Source: an uncultured Clostridia bacterium
Lineage (GTDB): Bacteria; Bacillota; Clostridia; Christensenellales; Aristaeellaceae
Assembly: GCA_934643535.1 (NCBI GenBank)
Contig: CAKUCE010000006.1
Span: 1-29,818 of the forward strand
Direction: 5' to 3'
Length of the DNA: 29,818 nucleotides
Shown piece by piece: positions 15,178 through 23,245 of this stretch. The number at the start of each line of letters is the position of its first letter. The first letter of the stretch is position 1. The notes beneath the pieces were generated by a model that saw only the letters and a list, made by a program, of their open reading frames with translations, was not told the DNA's origin and searched no databases. A program made the translations under genes and the position numbers.

Positions 15178-18100
15178 ATGAAGAAGATCGTCGTCACATT
15201 GCTGCTGGCTGCGATTCTGCTGACCATGACGCCCATGAGCGCCACGTTGGCAGAGGCCAGCTATGCGACCGTGCAGAGCGGCAACCAGTACGGGGTGCGT
15301 CTGCGCCTTGGTCCCGGCACCAACTATGCCAGCCAGACCACGCTGCCTTCCGGTACGGTTGTTACCGTGCTGGAACAGGGAACCGTCTGGACCCGCATTC
15401 AGGCGGGCACGCTCAGCGGCTACATGATGAGCAAGTTCCTGGTTTCCAGCAGCGGCAGCAGCACGTCCAGCGCGTCTTCGCTGGGCAGCGCTACCGTGTT
15501 CGCGGGCAACGGCCTGCGCACGTGGCTGCGCACCGCGCCCAACGGTCGCCGTCTGGGCCTGTACAGCGACGGAACGCCTTTGACCATTCTGGGCTATAAG
15601 GGCGAATGGACCCGTGTGATGATCGGCTCCAGCGTGGGCTATATGATGACCAAGTATATCGCCCTGCCCGCGCCTACGCCTGCGCCCACGCCCATTCCCT
15701 ACAGCGCTCTGAGCAAGGTGGAGCTCAATTATGAGTATCCGCTGGTGGGCGATACCCTGCTGGCGACCATTACGCCTTCTCAGGCCACGGTGACCTATCA
15801 GTGGTACCGGGACAAGGTGGGCGGCACCAAGCTGAGCACTGCTGCGGCTTACACCGCCACCACCGCCGACGTGGGCCACAAGATCTGCGTGGAAGTGACC
15901 GGCACCGGCCAATGGGCGCAGCAGAAGGTCAGTGTGCTGTCTCAGCCCGTGACCAAGGAGCGCAAGATCGCCGGCGTGATGATCGTCAATACCAACACCG
16001 ATCATACCGCGCCGCTGGCAGGCGACATTCTGAAGGCTGTGGTTGCGCCTTCCTCCGCGACTGCTGCCTACAGCTGGCGAGTGGCCGGTGTGGAAAAGGG
16101 CACCGAGGCTACCTATGTGGTGCAGGCTTCCGATTCCAACAAGCAGATTCAGGTCTACGCCACCGGCACCGGCGATTTCTCCGGCCGGGCTGCCAGCGAC
16201 ATGACCTCTCCCGTTGCGGATGCGCTGGCCCTGAAGGAAGTGAAGTTGAGCACGTCCTTCCCCGTGGTGGGACAGGCTGTCAGCGCCTCTGTGACGCCCA
16301 GCAGCGCCACCGCCAGCTACGTCTGGTATGTGGACGGCATCAAGATGGGCACCGGCGCGACCTATACGCCCACTGCCTTTGACATGGGTAAGGCGATCAC
16401 CGTGAAGGCCACGGGCACCGACAAGTGTGCCGGTACGGTGGAAAGCAACGCCAGCCAGCCCGTGAAGATGACGAATCTGACCCGGGTCATCATGGACAGC
16501 ATGACCCCTGCCGTGGGCATGACGCTGACCGCGACCGCCGAGCCTGCCGAGGCTGTGACGGCTGATTCCGTGCTGTACTACTGGTATATTTCCGGCCAGG
16601 ATGAATCCGTCCAGAAGGGCTGGGATAATACCTTCAAGGTCAAAGCGGAACATGCCGGCAAGGCCATCTACGTTCGCGCCTATGGTCAGGGTATCTACGG
16701 CGGCGTGGTGGCCAGCGCCATCTCCAGCCCCGTGAACAGCAAGTTCACCCTGAACGCCGTCACCCTCAGCGTGACCGACCCCGTGGTGGGCGACGTGATC
16801 ACCGCCCAGGCCGACCCGAAGAACCTGCCTGCGACGGAATGCCTGTACCTGTGGCAGATCGGCACCGTGACCAAGAGCAGCGCCGATCCCACCTATACCG
16901 TCCAGCCCGACGATGTGGGCAAGCAGATCCGCGTAACGCTGAAGTACAACGGCGCGGCTGTGACCAGCGCCGCTACCTCCGCTGTGCTGGAAAGCAAGCT
17001 GATCACCGGCATCTACCTTTATAACGAGACCACGAAGCAGAACATCGGCAGCGCGCCTCAGGTGGGCCAGACGATTTCTGTTAAGGTCAACCCGGTCTCG
17101 GCTGCGGAGTCCACCAAGGTCAAGTATACGTGGACCCGGACGGAAGCCGACAACAAGACCAAGACCCCTGTCGGCACTGCCGCCAGCTATGTGGTGACCG
17201 CCGCCGATGCGGGCAGGCTGCTGACTGTCAAGGTAGAAGCGCAGGGCAACTACGCCATCAATAACAAAGATAAGTACTTTACGGCGAGCACAACCGTCGC
17301 AGGCGGCAACGAAGTCAACATAACCTTGACCGATGCTATCATCCCCAAGGTGGGACAGAGCCCGGTGCTGAAGCTCAATAACCACACGGCTGTCTGGAAG
17401 GATGCTGCGGGCAAGGAATACAAGGTTACCTACAGCGCCGACATCACCTGGTCTCCCAGCCTGTCGGACAACGGCACCTTCCGCTCCGGTGAGAGCTACA
17501 AGGCCGTGGTGAAATTCACCAGCCTGACCGGCGGCTACCGTCTGGGCTCCGTCAGCGCCACCGATGTGGACGGCAAGACCTCCGTGTCCGGTTCTCTGGT
17601 GGGCAACACTGTGACCATCAACTTTGGCAAGCTGACCGCTACGCAGGAAGTGGACAACTTCTGCATCTATGGCGTGACCGCCCCCGAAAAGGGCAAGACC
17701 CCGGTGACGGCTATCCGCGATTGTGCGCAGTACAAGGGCACCGTGGCCTGGCAGGATGAAAAGGGCAATGCTGTTACGGTCTTCGAGGCCAATAAGGTCT
17801 ACAAGGCCGTCATCAGCCTGACCTCCGCTGCGGAGTATACCTTCCCCAACAGCGGCGAGAGCCTGTTCACCGTACCCGGCGCGGCCAGTGCGGTCTATAA
17901 GAAGACCGGCGACCATACCGCCACCGTGACCGCGACCTTTAACCCCATCACCACCGCGACCAAGGCGGAGGTTTACGCCGACCGCGACAGCGTGACCGTG
18001 GGCACCAGCAAGAAGTACGTGGTCTGCACCGCCCTGCTGTCCGGCTTCACCGGCGATCAGGACAGCCTGACGTGGAGCTGGACGCTGGCCAACGGCACCG

Positions 18101-19842
18101 CCGATGAGACCAAGATCGACCAGAACGGCATCGTGACGGTCGACGCGGACGAAAAAGCCGGTCTGGAGCTGCTGGTGACGGCCTCCACCACCGTGGAAGG
18201 CAAGCTCTACAGCGCCTCTGCGACCATCAAGACCGTGGCGGACAGCACCCCCGGCGATCTGGCCCCTGTCGTGACCATCGTCAAGTCCGTCAGCGAACTG
18301 CAGGCGGGCAAGGATACCACCTTTATCGCCACCGTGCAGAACAGCGTCAACGAGACCGTGCGCTGGAGCGTGGAAGGCGTGGACGGAGACAAGAGCTCCG
18401 GCACCACCATCGGATCCTCCACCGGTATCCTGAAGATCAGCCGGTTTGAGACCGTCAAGCAGCTCAAGGTGACCGCCACTGCGGTGCCCACCGGCGAAAC
18501 CGCCGTGTGCTACGTCACCGTGGTCTATGCGGAGGCTCCCATCAGCATCACCTTCGTGGAAGGCCAGAAGAGCGTCAGCATCGGCCAGAAAGCCGCCTTC
18601 AAGGTGGCTATCTCCGCCGCTGAGGCCAACCCCAAGGCGCAGTTCGCCGTGGCCGCCAACAATGGTAAGGCCGACGTGACCTTCACCGCCACGGATGATA
18701 CCTGCGTCGTGACCGTGCCCGGCGAACCCTCTCTGGTGGGCAAGGAGATCTTCGTGACCGCCCGTTATGCCTGCAAGGACGAGGACGGCAACACGCATGA
18801 GGTCAGCGCCAAGTACAGCTTCATCATTACGGAGACCGCCCCGGAGGCCAAGGCCGCCACCATGACGCTGGAAGGCGCGGCGCTCCTGCCCGACGATGAC
18901 TTCGCCGTGGCGGACGACGAGCCCGCCGCCCAGCCGGAGGAAGCCGCGACGGCTTCCGCCAAGGTCATCGACACGAAGAGCGACAGCATTTCGCTGGTCA
19001 TCTCCGGCGGCGAGGAAGAGCCTGCCGCCAAGGACGAAGAAAGCAAGGAAGCGCCCGGGACGGAAGAAAAGCCCGCCGAGGGCCAGACCGAGCCCGCCGC
19101 CAAGGGCGAAGAGCCCGCCGAGGAGCCCAAGGCGGAGGAAAAGCCTGCCGAGCCCGCCGTCAGAAAGACGGAGATCGACACCAAGAACGAGAACATCACG
19201 CTGGTGATCTCCGGCGGCGACGAGCCGGAGGAGAAAGCCGAGCCCGAGAAGGCCGAGGAGCCCGCCCCCAAGACGGAGGAAGAAACCGTCGTGGTGAGCG
19301 AGAAGGAAAAGAAGGACGACGGCAAGAAGCAGAAGCCCGTGAAGAAGGAAGAAGCCCCTGCTGACATCGGCGTGACCGTGTACGGCCCCGACGTTGCCAA
19401 GGTGGTTCCCGGCAAGGTGTACGCCTTTACGGCGGAGGTCTCCTGCGAGGTGGAGGGCTACGAGATCGTCTGGAGCGTCTACTGCTCGGATGAGCGCGTG
19501 AAGGCCAGCATCGTGGACGGCGAACTGTACGTCACCGAGAATCCCACCGGCGAGGAGCAGGTGCTGCGCATCCGGGCCCGCTATAAGGACGCGGACGGCA
19601 ACCTGTACAGCGAAAACAGCTATGCCAGCTTCCACGTGACCGTGGCTCCCGGCATCGCCAAGCCCCGGGTCATCAAGGAACGCAAGACCTCCACGGACGA
19701 GGCTGAAATCGGCAAGAGCGCCGAAGCCGAGGGCAACACCGAGCCCGCCCTGCCGGAGGAACCCAAGCAGTCGGAACCCACGGAGCCCAAGAAGATCTAC
19801 GAGGACGACCGGGACGATCCGGACTACGTGCCCTTTGACTGA
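15178..19842 (+). CDS. Giant secreted protein: SH3b domains, tandem Ig-like repeats, acidic tail
   Basis: A 1,554-residue exported protein with no recognised name. A signal peptide (MKKIVVTLLLAAILLTM, probable cleavage near ALA/ATLAEA, residue 25) is followed by two SH3b domains: SYATVQSGN...YMMSKFLV (~27-90, with VRLRLGPGTNY) and GSATVFAGN...YMMTKYIAL (~102-163). A PAPTPAPTPIP linker leads to six Ig-like modules of ~85-95 residues (nt ~15712-17290), each with a PxVGxxxxAxxxP opening and a YxWxxxG core. Further Ig/BIG_2-like regions follow to ~18835. Next is a Pro/Glu/Ala/Lys-rich tail (~18840-19370) with a duplicated motif, a last Ig-like domain and an acidic end. I see no LPXTG, membrane anchor or lipobox, so cell-wall retention must come from the SH3b domains or other binding. 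The ATG at 15178 was chosen for GGAGGG and the signal peptide. It probably acts in surface structure or adhesion. Confidence 0.88.
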   Translation: MKKIVVTLLLAAILLTMTPMSATLAEASYATVQSGNQYGVRLRLGPGTNYASQTTLPSGTVVTVLEQGTVWTRIQAGTLSGYMMSKFLVSSSGSSTSSASSLGSATVFAGNGLRTWLRTAPNGRRLGLYSDGTPLTILGYKGEWTRVMIGSSVGYMMTKYIALPAPTPAPTPIPYSALSKVELNYEYPLVGDTLLATITPSQATVTYQWYRDKVGGTKLSTAAAYTATTADVGHKICVEVTGTGQWAQQKVSVLSQPVTKERKIAGVMIVNTNTDHTAPLAGDILKAVVAPSSATAAYSWRVAGVEKGTEATYVVQASDSNKQIQVYATGTGDFSGRAASDMTSPVADALALKEVKLSTSFPVVGQAVSASVTPSSATASYVWYVDGIKMGTGATYTPTAFDMGKAITVKATGTDKCAGTVESNASQPVKMTNLTRVIMDSMTPAVGMTLTATAEPAEAVTADSVLYYWYISGQDESVQKGWDNTFKVKAEHAGKAIYVRAYGQGIYGGVVASAISSPVNSKFTLNAVTLSVTDPVVGDVITAQADPKNLPATECLYLWQIGTVTKSSADPTYTVQPDDVGKQIRVTLKYNGAAVTSAATSAVLESKLITGIYLYNETTKQNIGSAPQVGQTISVKVNPVSAAESTKVKYTWTRTEADNKTKTPVGTAASYVVTAADAGRLLTVKVEAQGNYAINNKDKYFTASTTVAGGNEVNITLTDAIIPKVGQSPVLKLNNHTAVWKDAAGKEYKVTYSADITWSPSLSDNGTFRSGESYKAVVKFTSLTGGYRLGSVSATDVDGKTSVSGSLVGNTVTINFGKLTATQEVDNFCIYGVTAPEKGKTPVTAIRDCAQYKGTVAWQDEKGNAVTVFEANKVYKAVISLTSAAEYTFPNSGESLFTVPGAASAVYKKTGDHTATVTATFNPITTATKAEVYADRDSVTVGTSKKYVVCTALLSGFTGDQDSLTWSWTLANGTADETKIDQNGIVTVDADEKAGLELLVTASTTVEGKLYSASATIKTVADSTPGDLAPVVTIVKSVSELQAGKDTTFIATVQNSVNETVRWSVEGVDGDKSSGTTIGSSTGILKISRFETVKQLKVTATAVPTGETAVCYVTVVYAEAPISITFVEGQKSVSIGQKAAFKVAISAAEANPKAQFAVAANNGKADVTFTATDDTCVVTVPGEPSLVGKEIFVTARYACKDEDGNTHEVSAKYSFIITETAPEAKAATMTLEGAALLPDDDFAVADDEPAAQPEEAATASAKVIDTKSDSISLVISGGEEEPAAKDEESKEAPGTEEKPAEGQTEPAAKGEEPAEEPKAEEKPAEPAVRKTEIDTKNENITLVISGGDEPEEKAEPEKAEEPAPKTEEETVVVSEKEKKDDGKKQKPVKKEEAPADIGVTVYGPDVAKVVPGKVYAFTAEVSCEVEGYEIVWSVYCSDERVKASIVDGELYVTENPTGEEQVLRIRARYKDADGNLYSENSYASFHVTVAPGIAKPRVIKERKTSTDEAEIGKSAEAEGNTEPALPEEPKQSEPTEPKKIYEDDRDDPDYVPFD
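15712..17290 (+). repeat. Six tandem Ig-like modules inside the giant protein gene
   Basis: Units of about 255-275 bases begin at SALSKVELN (~15712), IAGVMIVN (~15967), LKEVKLS (~16234), LTRVIMDS (~16480), LNAVTLS (~16750) and ITGIYLY (~17002). Shared landmarks are P-x-VG near the beginning, A-x-x-x-P after about ten residues, then a Y-x-W strand and a [DA]-x-G-K-x-I strand. Sequences have diverged well beyond simple DNA repeats. Confidence 0.8.
18967..19011 (+). repeat. First copy of the IDTK...LVISGG motif
   Basis: Encodes IDTKSDSISLVISGG. The second copy lies 207 bases downstream, with an acidic Pro/Glu/Lys-rich spacer between. See the corresponding finding. Confidence 0.85.
19174..19218 (+). 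repeat. Second copy of the IDTK...LVISGG motif
   Basis: Encodes IDTKNENITLVISGG, 11 of 15 residues identical to the first copy, with only conservative changes otherwise. Confidence 0.85.
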
Positions 19843-19866
19843 GCCGTAATTCCATAACCCCTTGAG

Positions 19867-19923
19867 ACGGGGCTGTCTCCAGCCGATTCGGAAGAGTCGG
19901 CCGGGACGGCCCCGGTTTTCTTT
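19867..19923 (+). terminator. Intrinsic terminator after the giant protein gene
   Basis: CGGGGCTGTCTC (19868-19879) pairs with the GGGACGGCCCCG segment ending about 19914, with an inner GCCGA/TCGGC stem. TTTTCTTT follows (19916-19923). Confidence 0.9.
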
Positions 19924-19935
19924 GCGGCATGCCGC
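19924..19935. promoter_or_regulatory. Perfect palindrome upstream of hydF
   Basis: GCGGCATGCCGC, a 12-base perfect palindrome between the terminator and the hydF ribosome site. It could be an operator or simply the tail of the terminator. No clear promoter for hydF is visible in the 51 bases before its start. Confidence 0.3.
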
Positions 19936-19974
19936 AAGCGTCTATCCATCAGCAGAAACAAAGGAGAGATACGG

Positions 19975-21186
19975 ATGAACACGCTCAATACTCAGGTATC
20001 CGCCGACCGGCCCCATATCGGCTTTTTCGGCCTGCGCAACGCGGGCAAATCCAGCGTGGTGAACGCCGTTACGGGGCAGAGCCTCTCGCTGGTCTCCGAG
20101 GTGAAGGGCACCACCACCGATCCGGTGCAGAAGGCCATGGAGCTTCTGCCGCTGGGGCCGGTCGTGATCATCGATACCCCCGGCATGGACGACGAGGGCG
20201 AGCTGGGCGAAATGCGGGTGCACCGCGCCCGGCAGGTGCTGGGCAAGACCGATGCGGCTGTGCTGGTGGTGGACGCGGCGCGGGGCATGCAGCCCGGGGA
20301 CGAAGCCCTGAAGAAGCTGTTTGAGGAACGGAAAGTGCCCTATCTGATCGCCCTGAACAAGTGCGACCTGCTGGAGACCCTTCCGAAGCCCGGCGAGCAT
20401 GAGCTTTACGTCAGCGCTGCCCGGGGCGACGGCATCCACGAGCTGAAGGAGGCCATCGCCGCCGTGGTGCGCCAGCCGAAAAATGAGCGAAAAATCGTAG
20501 GGGATCTGCTTCAGCCAAACGACATTGTATTGCTGGTAACGCCCATTGATTCCGCAGCGCCCAAGGGACGGCTGATCCTGCCTCAGCAGCAGACCATCCG
20601 GGATATTCTGGATCATGACGCGGTCAGCATGGTGGTGCAGGTGCCGCAGATCCAGACGGCGCTGGCCGCGCTGGGCCGGAAACCACGGCTGGTGATTACC
20701 GATTCTCAGGCCTTCGGGCAGGTCAGCCGGGCCGTGCCCGAGGACATCGAGCTGACCTCCTTCTCGATCCTTTTTGCCCGTTACAAGGGCCAACTGGAGC
20801 AGATGGTGCGGGGCGCTGCGGCGCTGGATCATCTGAAGGATGGCGACACGGTGCTGATTTCCGAAGGATGCACTCACCACCGTCAGTGCGAGGACATCGG
20901 CACCGTGAAGCTGCCCGCCTGGATCAACGGCTATACCCGGAAGCAGAACCTGCAGTTCCGCTTTACTTCCGGCGGCGAATTCCCGGAGAACTTTGACGGT
21001 ATCGCGCTGGCGGTACACTGCGGCGGATGCATGCTCAATGAGCGGGAAATGCAGTCCCGTGTGGAGCGGGCCGCGGCGGCCGGTGTGCCCATGACCAATT
21101 ACGGCGTGGCGATCGCCCAGATGCACGGCATTCTGCGGCGCTCGCTGTCGCCATTCCCGGAACTGGCCAAATTGCTGAATGTATAG
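19975..21186 (+). CDS. hydF: [FeFe]-hydrogenase maturation GTPase HydF
   Basis: A 403-residue protein. An N-terminal Era-like GTPase domain (G1 GLRNAGKSS at 19-27, G3 DTPGMDDEG, G4 NKCD) is followed by a dimerisation region and a C-terminal cluster-binding domain. The [4Fe-4S] ligands are visible as CTH (in EGCTHHRQCED) and HCGGC near the C-terminus, the HydF pattern C-x-H...H-C-x-x-C. HydF is the scaffold on which HydE and HydG build the 2Fe subcluster before transfer to the hydrogenase. The rest of the maturation set and the hydrogenase are not in the window. The ATG at 19975 has AAGGAG eight bases upstream. It implies an anaerobe that makes or uses H2 by an [FeFe]-hydrogenase. Confidence 0.95.
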   Translation: MNTLNTQVSADRPHIGFFGLRNAGKSSVVNAVTGQSLSLVSEVKGTTTDPVQKAMELLPLGPVVIIDTPGMDDEGELGEMRVHRARQVLGKTDAAVLVVDAARGMQPGDEALKKLFEERKVPYLIALNKCDLLETLPKPGEHELYVSAARGDGIHELKEAIAAVVRQPKNERKIVGDLLQPNDIVLLVTPIDSAAPKGRLILPQQQTIRDILDHDAVSMVVQVPQIQTALAALGRKPRLVITDSQAFGQVSRAVPEDIELTSFSILFARYKGQLEQMVRGAAALDHLKDGDTVLISEGCTHHRQCEDIGTVKLPAWINGYTRKQNLQFRFTSGGEFPENFDGIALAVHCGGCMLNEREMQSRVERAAAAGVPMTNYGVAIAQMHGILRRSLSPFPELAKLLNV

Positions 21187-21201
21187 GAGGCAGAAGGAAA
21201 A

Positions 21202-21281
21202 GCGCGCCCTCTGTGGGGCAGGATCGTATAATTGTTATCTATTGTATTTTCTCTGTATACAGCCTTGACAGAGGGCCGCGC
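21202..21281. promoter_or_regulatory. Long inverted repeat spanning the amt promoter -35
   Basis: GCGCGCCCTCTGT (21202-21214) is complementary to ACAGAGGGCCGCGC (21268-21281) over 13 pairs with one bulged C at 21276. The arms are 53 bases apart. The right arm overlaps the -35 box and spacer of the amt promoter, so it could act as an operator or as a 3' structure of the hydF message. Confidence 0.4.
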
Positions 21282-21293
21282 CTCTGCTACCAT
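21265..21293 (+). promoter_or_regulatory. Probable promoter of the amt-PII gene
   Basis: Perfect TTGACA (21265-21270), a 17-base spacer and TACCAT (21288-21293). Expected start near 21300, just ahead of the hairpin at 21305-21349. Confidence 0.65.
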
Positions 21294-21304
21294 AACCCCA
21301 TTCC

Positions 21305-21349
21305 AAAACGAGCGAAGGTGCTGTGCGCAGGCCCCTTCGCTCGTTTTTT
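21305..21349 (+). terminator. Intrinsic terminator or attenuator in the amt leader
   Basis: AAAACGAGCGAAGG (21305-21318) pairs perfectly with CCTTCGCTCGTTTT (21333-21346), and the T run continues to 21349. It lies between the amt promoter and the amt start, so it either ends hydF read-through or attenuates amt. Confidence 0.85.
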
Positions 21350-21387
21350 GGTTTTCCGCTGAAAGCGACGAAAGAGGGGGAATGGAT

Positions 21388-23094
21388 ATGTACTCGGGCA
21401 TCAATACCCTGTGGGTGCTGCTGGGAGCGGCGCTGGTGTTTTTCATGCAGGCGGGCTTTTCCATGTGTGAGGCGGGCTTCACAAGGGCCAAAAATACAGG
21501 CAATATCCTGATGAAGAATCTGATGGACTTCTGCATCGGTACGCCCTGCTTCTGGCTGTTTGGCTTTGGCGTAATGTTCGGCACGGGCACAGCGCTGTTC
21601 GGCTGGATCGACCCCATGATCGGCAAGGATTACAGCGCGATTTTGCCCGAAGGCGTTCCGCTGTGGGCCTATGCGGTGTTTCAGACGGTGTTCTGCGCCA
21701 CTTCCGCCACGATCGTTTCCGGGGCTATGGCCGAGCGTACCAAGTTTTCCGCCTACTGTATTTATTCGGCGGCGATCTCGCTGTTCATTTATCCCATTTC
21801 CGGCCACTGGATCTGGGGCGGCGGCTGGCTGGCGCAGCTGGGCTTCCATGATTTTGCCGGTTCCACGGCGGTGCATATGGTGGGCGGCGTGTGCGCGCTG
21901 ATCGGCGCGAAAATTCTTGGGCCCCGTATCGGCAAGTATGACGCGAAGGGCAAGCCCCGGGCTATTTTGGGCCATAACCTGACCTTTGCTGCGCTGGGGG
22001 TCTTCATCCTGTGGTTCTGCTGGTTCGGTTTTAATGGCGCTTCTACCGTCAGCATGACGGGCGACGACACCATTATCAGCGCCGGGCTGATCTTCTTCAA
22101 CACCAATCTGGCGGCGGCTGTGGCCTGCTGCGTTACGCTGGTCTTCACGTGGCTGCGGTATGGCAAGCCGGACGTCTCCATGACCTATAACGCGGCGCTG
22201 GCCGGGCTGGTAGGCATCACCGCCGGCTGCGACGCGGTCAGTCCGGCAGGCGCGGCGGTCATGGGACTGGTCTTCGGCATTGTGATCGTGCTGGCGGTGG
22301 AGTTTTTTGACAAGGTGGCCAAGATCGACGACCCGGTGGGCGCGATCTCCGTTCACTGTGTATGCGGCGCGCTGGGCACCATTCTGACGGGTCTGTTCGC
22401 CACCGGCGTTTCCACGGAAAAGGGCCTGTTCTATGGCGGCGGTTTCCATTTTCTGGGCGTGCAGACGCTGGGCGTCGTTACGGTGGCGGCATACGTCACC
22501 GTCGTCATCACGGCGGTATTCCTGCTGCTGAAGCACACCATCGGCCTGCGGGCATCTGCTGAGGACGAGCTGGCAGGTTTGGATATTTCCGAGCATGGAC
22601 TGCCCACCGCCTATGCCGGGTTTGCCATGTCCCCGGATACGCTGACGGCGGAAGAAACTCCCGTGGCGGTGACGGGCGACGTTCCCGAAGCGGAAGCCAT
22701 TCCGGTGAAGCGTGAACCCTCCTTCACGGACGGCACTTCCCCCAAGTTTACCAAGGTGGAGATCATCTGCAAGGAAGCCCGCTTTGAGGCTCTGAAGAGC
22801 GCGCTGATGGAACTGGGCATTACGGGCATGACCCTGTCCCATGTGCTGGGCTGCGGCGTACAGAAGGGCAGACCGGAATTCTATCGGGGCGTGGAGGTGG
22901 AGGCCACCCTGCTGCCGAAGATTCAACTGGATATTGTCGTCAGCAAGGTTCCCGTGCGCAGCGTGATCGAGACGGCCAAAAAAGTCCTTTACACCGGCCA
23001 CATCGGCGACGGAAAGATCTTTGTCTACGATGTGGAAAACGTGGTGAAGGTTCGTACCGGCGAGGAAGGCTACGACGCGCTTCAGGGAGACTGA
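21388..23094 (+). CDS. amt: Ammonium transporter (Amt) fused to a C-terminal PII domain
   Basis: A 568-residue fusion. Residues 1-~410 form an 11-helix Amt channel: INTLWVLLGAALVFFMQAGF at the N-terminus, HDFAGSTAVHMVGG with the conserved Asp and first pore His, ISVHCVCGALGTI with the second pore His, and the usual C-terminal EDELAGLDISEHG. A ~40-residue linker rich in Pro, Glu and Val follows. Residues ~453-568 form a PII/GlnK domain: KVEIICKEARFEALKSAL, T-loop QKGRPEFYRGVEVEAT, and B-loop TGHIGDGKIFVYD with ATP-binding Gly, then VRTGEEG. Free PII proteins block Amt by inserting the T-loop; here the sensor is covalently attached. The residue equivalent to uridylylated Tyr51 is Val, so that control is absent. 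ATG at 21388 is preferred over 21382 because AGGGGG lies 7 bases before it. Confidence 0.93.
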   Translation: MYSGINTLWVLLGAALVFFMQAGFSMCEAGFTRAKNTGNILMKNLMDFCIGTPCFWLFGFGVMFGTGTALFGWIDPMIGKDYSAILPEGVPLWAYAVFQTVFCATSATIVSGAMAERTKFSAYCIYSAAISLFIYPISGHWIWGGGWLAQLGFHDFAGSTAVHMVGGVCALIGAKILGPRIGKYDAKGKPRAILGHNLTFAALGVFILWFCWFGFNGASTVSMTGDDTIISAGLIFFNTNLAAAVACCVTLVFTWLRYGKPDVSMTYNAALAGLVGITAGCDAVSPAGAAVMGLVFGIVIVLAVEFFDKVAKIDDPVGAISVHCVCGALGTILTGLFATGVSTEKGLFYGGGFHFLGVQTLGVVTVAAYVTVVITAVFLLLKHTIGLRASAEDELAGLDISEHGLPTAYAGFAMSPDTLTAEETPVAVTGDVPEAEAIPVKREPSFTDGTSPKFTKVEIICKEARFEALKSALMELGITGMTLSHVLGCGVQKGRPEFYRGVEVEATLLPKIQLDIVVSKVPVRSVIETAKKVLYTGHIGDGKIFVYDVENVVKVRTGEEGYDALQGD

Positions 23095-23098
23095 AAAT

Positions 23099-23229
23099 CG
23101 TTAGGGCAATACCGCACCAGCTCCCTTGTGCGGAAAAAATCCGCCGCAGAGTCATAGGCTCTGCGGCGGATTTTCTGATGGAAAGCAACATTCCCCAGCC
23201 CGAGGCACAGCCGCACAAGGGCGATGCCT
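23099..23229. repeat. Inverted repeats flanking the terminator; possible mobile-element remnant
   Basis: CCCTTGTGCGG (23123-23133) and its exact complement CCGCACAAGGG (23211-23221) flank the terminator at a distance of 77 bases. The outer ends GGGCAATACCGCAC and (complement strand) AGGCATCGCCC are partly alike, as in a small non-autonomous element. There is no transposase, target duplication or second copy in the window. Confidence 0.25.
23134..23176. terminator. Bidirectional terminator between convergent genes
   Basis: A perfect 16-bp stem, AAAATCCGCCGCAGAG (23136-23151) with CTCTGCGGCGGATTTT (23159-23174), around a 7-base loop. Runs of A on the left and T on the right let it serve both the amt-PII gene and the leftward cluster. 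Confidence 0.92.
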
Positions 23230-23245
23230 TTGAGCAAAAAGAATT

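Noticed and set aside
15139..19635. A 1,498-residue open frame antisense to the giant surface protein gene
   Set aside because: It lies entirely opposite a well-supported gene with signal peptide, SH3b domains, promoter and terminator. It has Gly/His/Arg/Ala-rich composition typical of the shadow of GC-rich codons and no recognisable domain.
21294..21304. ANTAR-type dual hairpin in the amt leader
   Set aside because: There are too few bases between the predicted start and the terminator hairpin for the two hexaloop stems.
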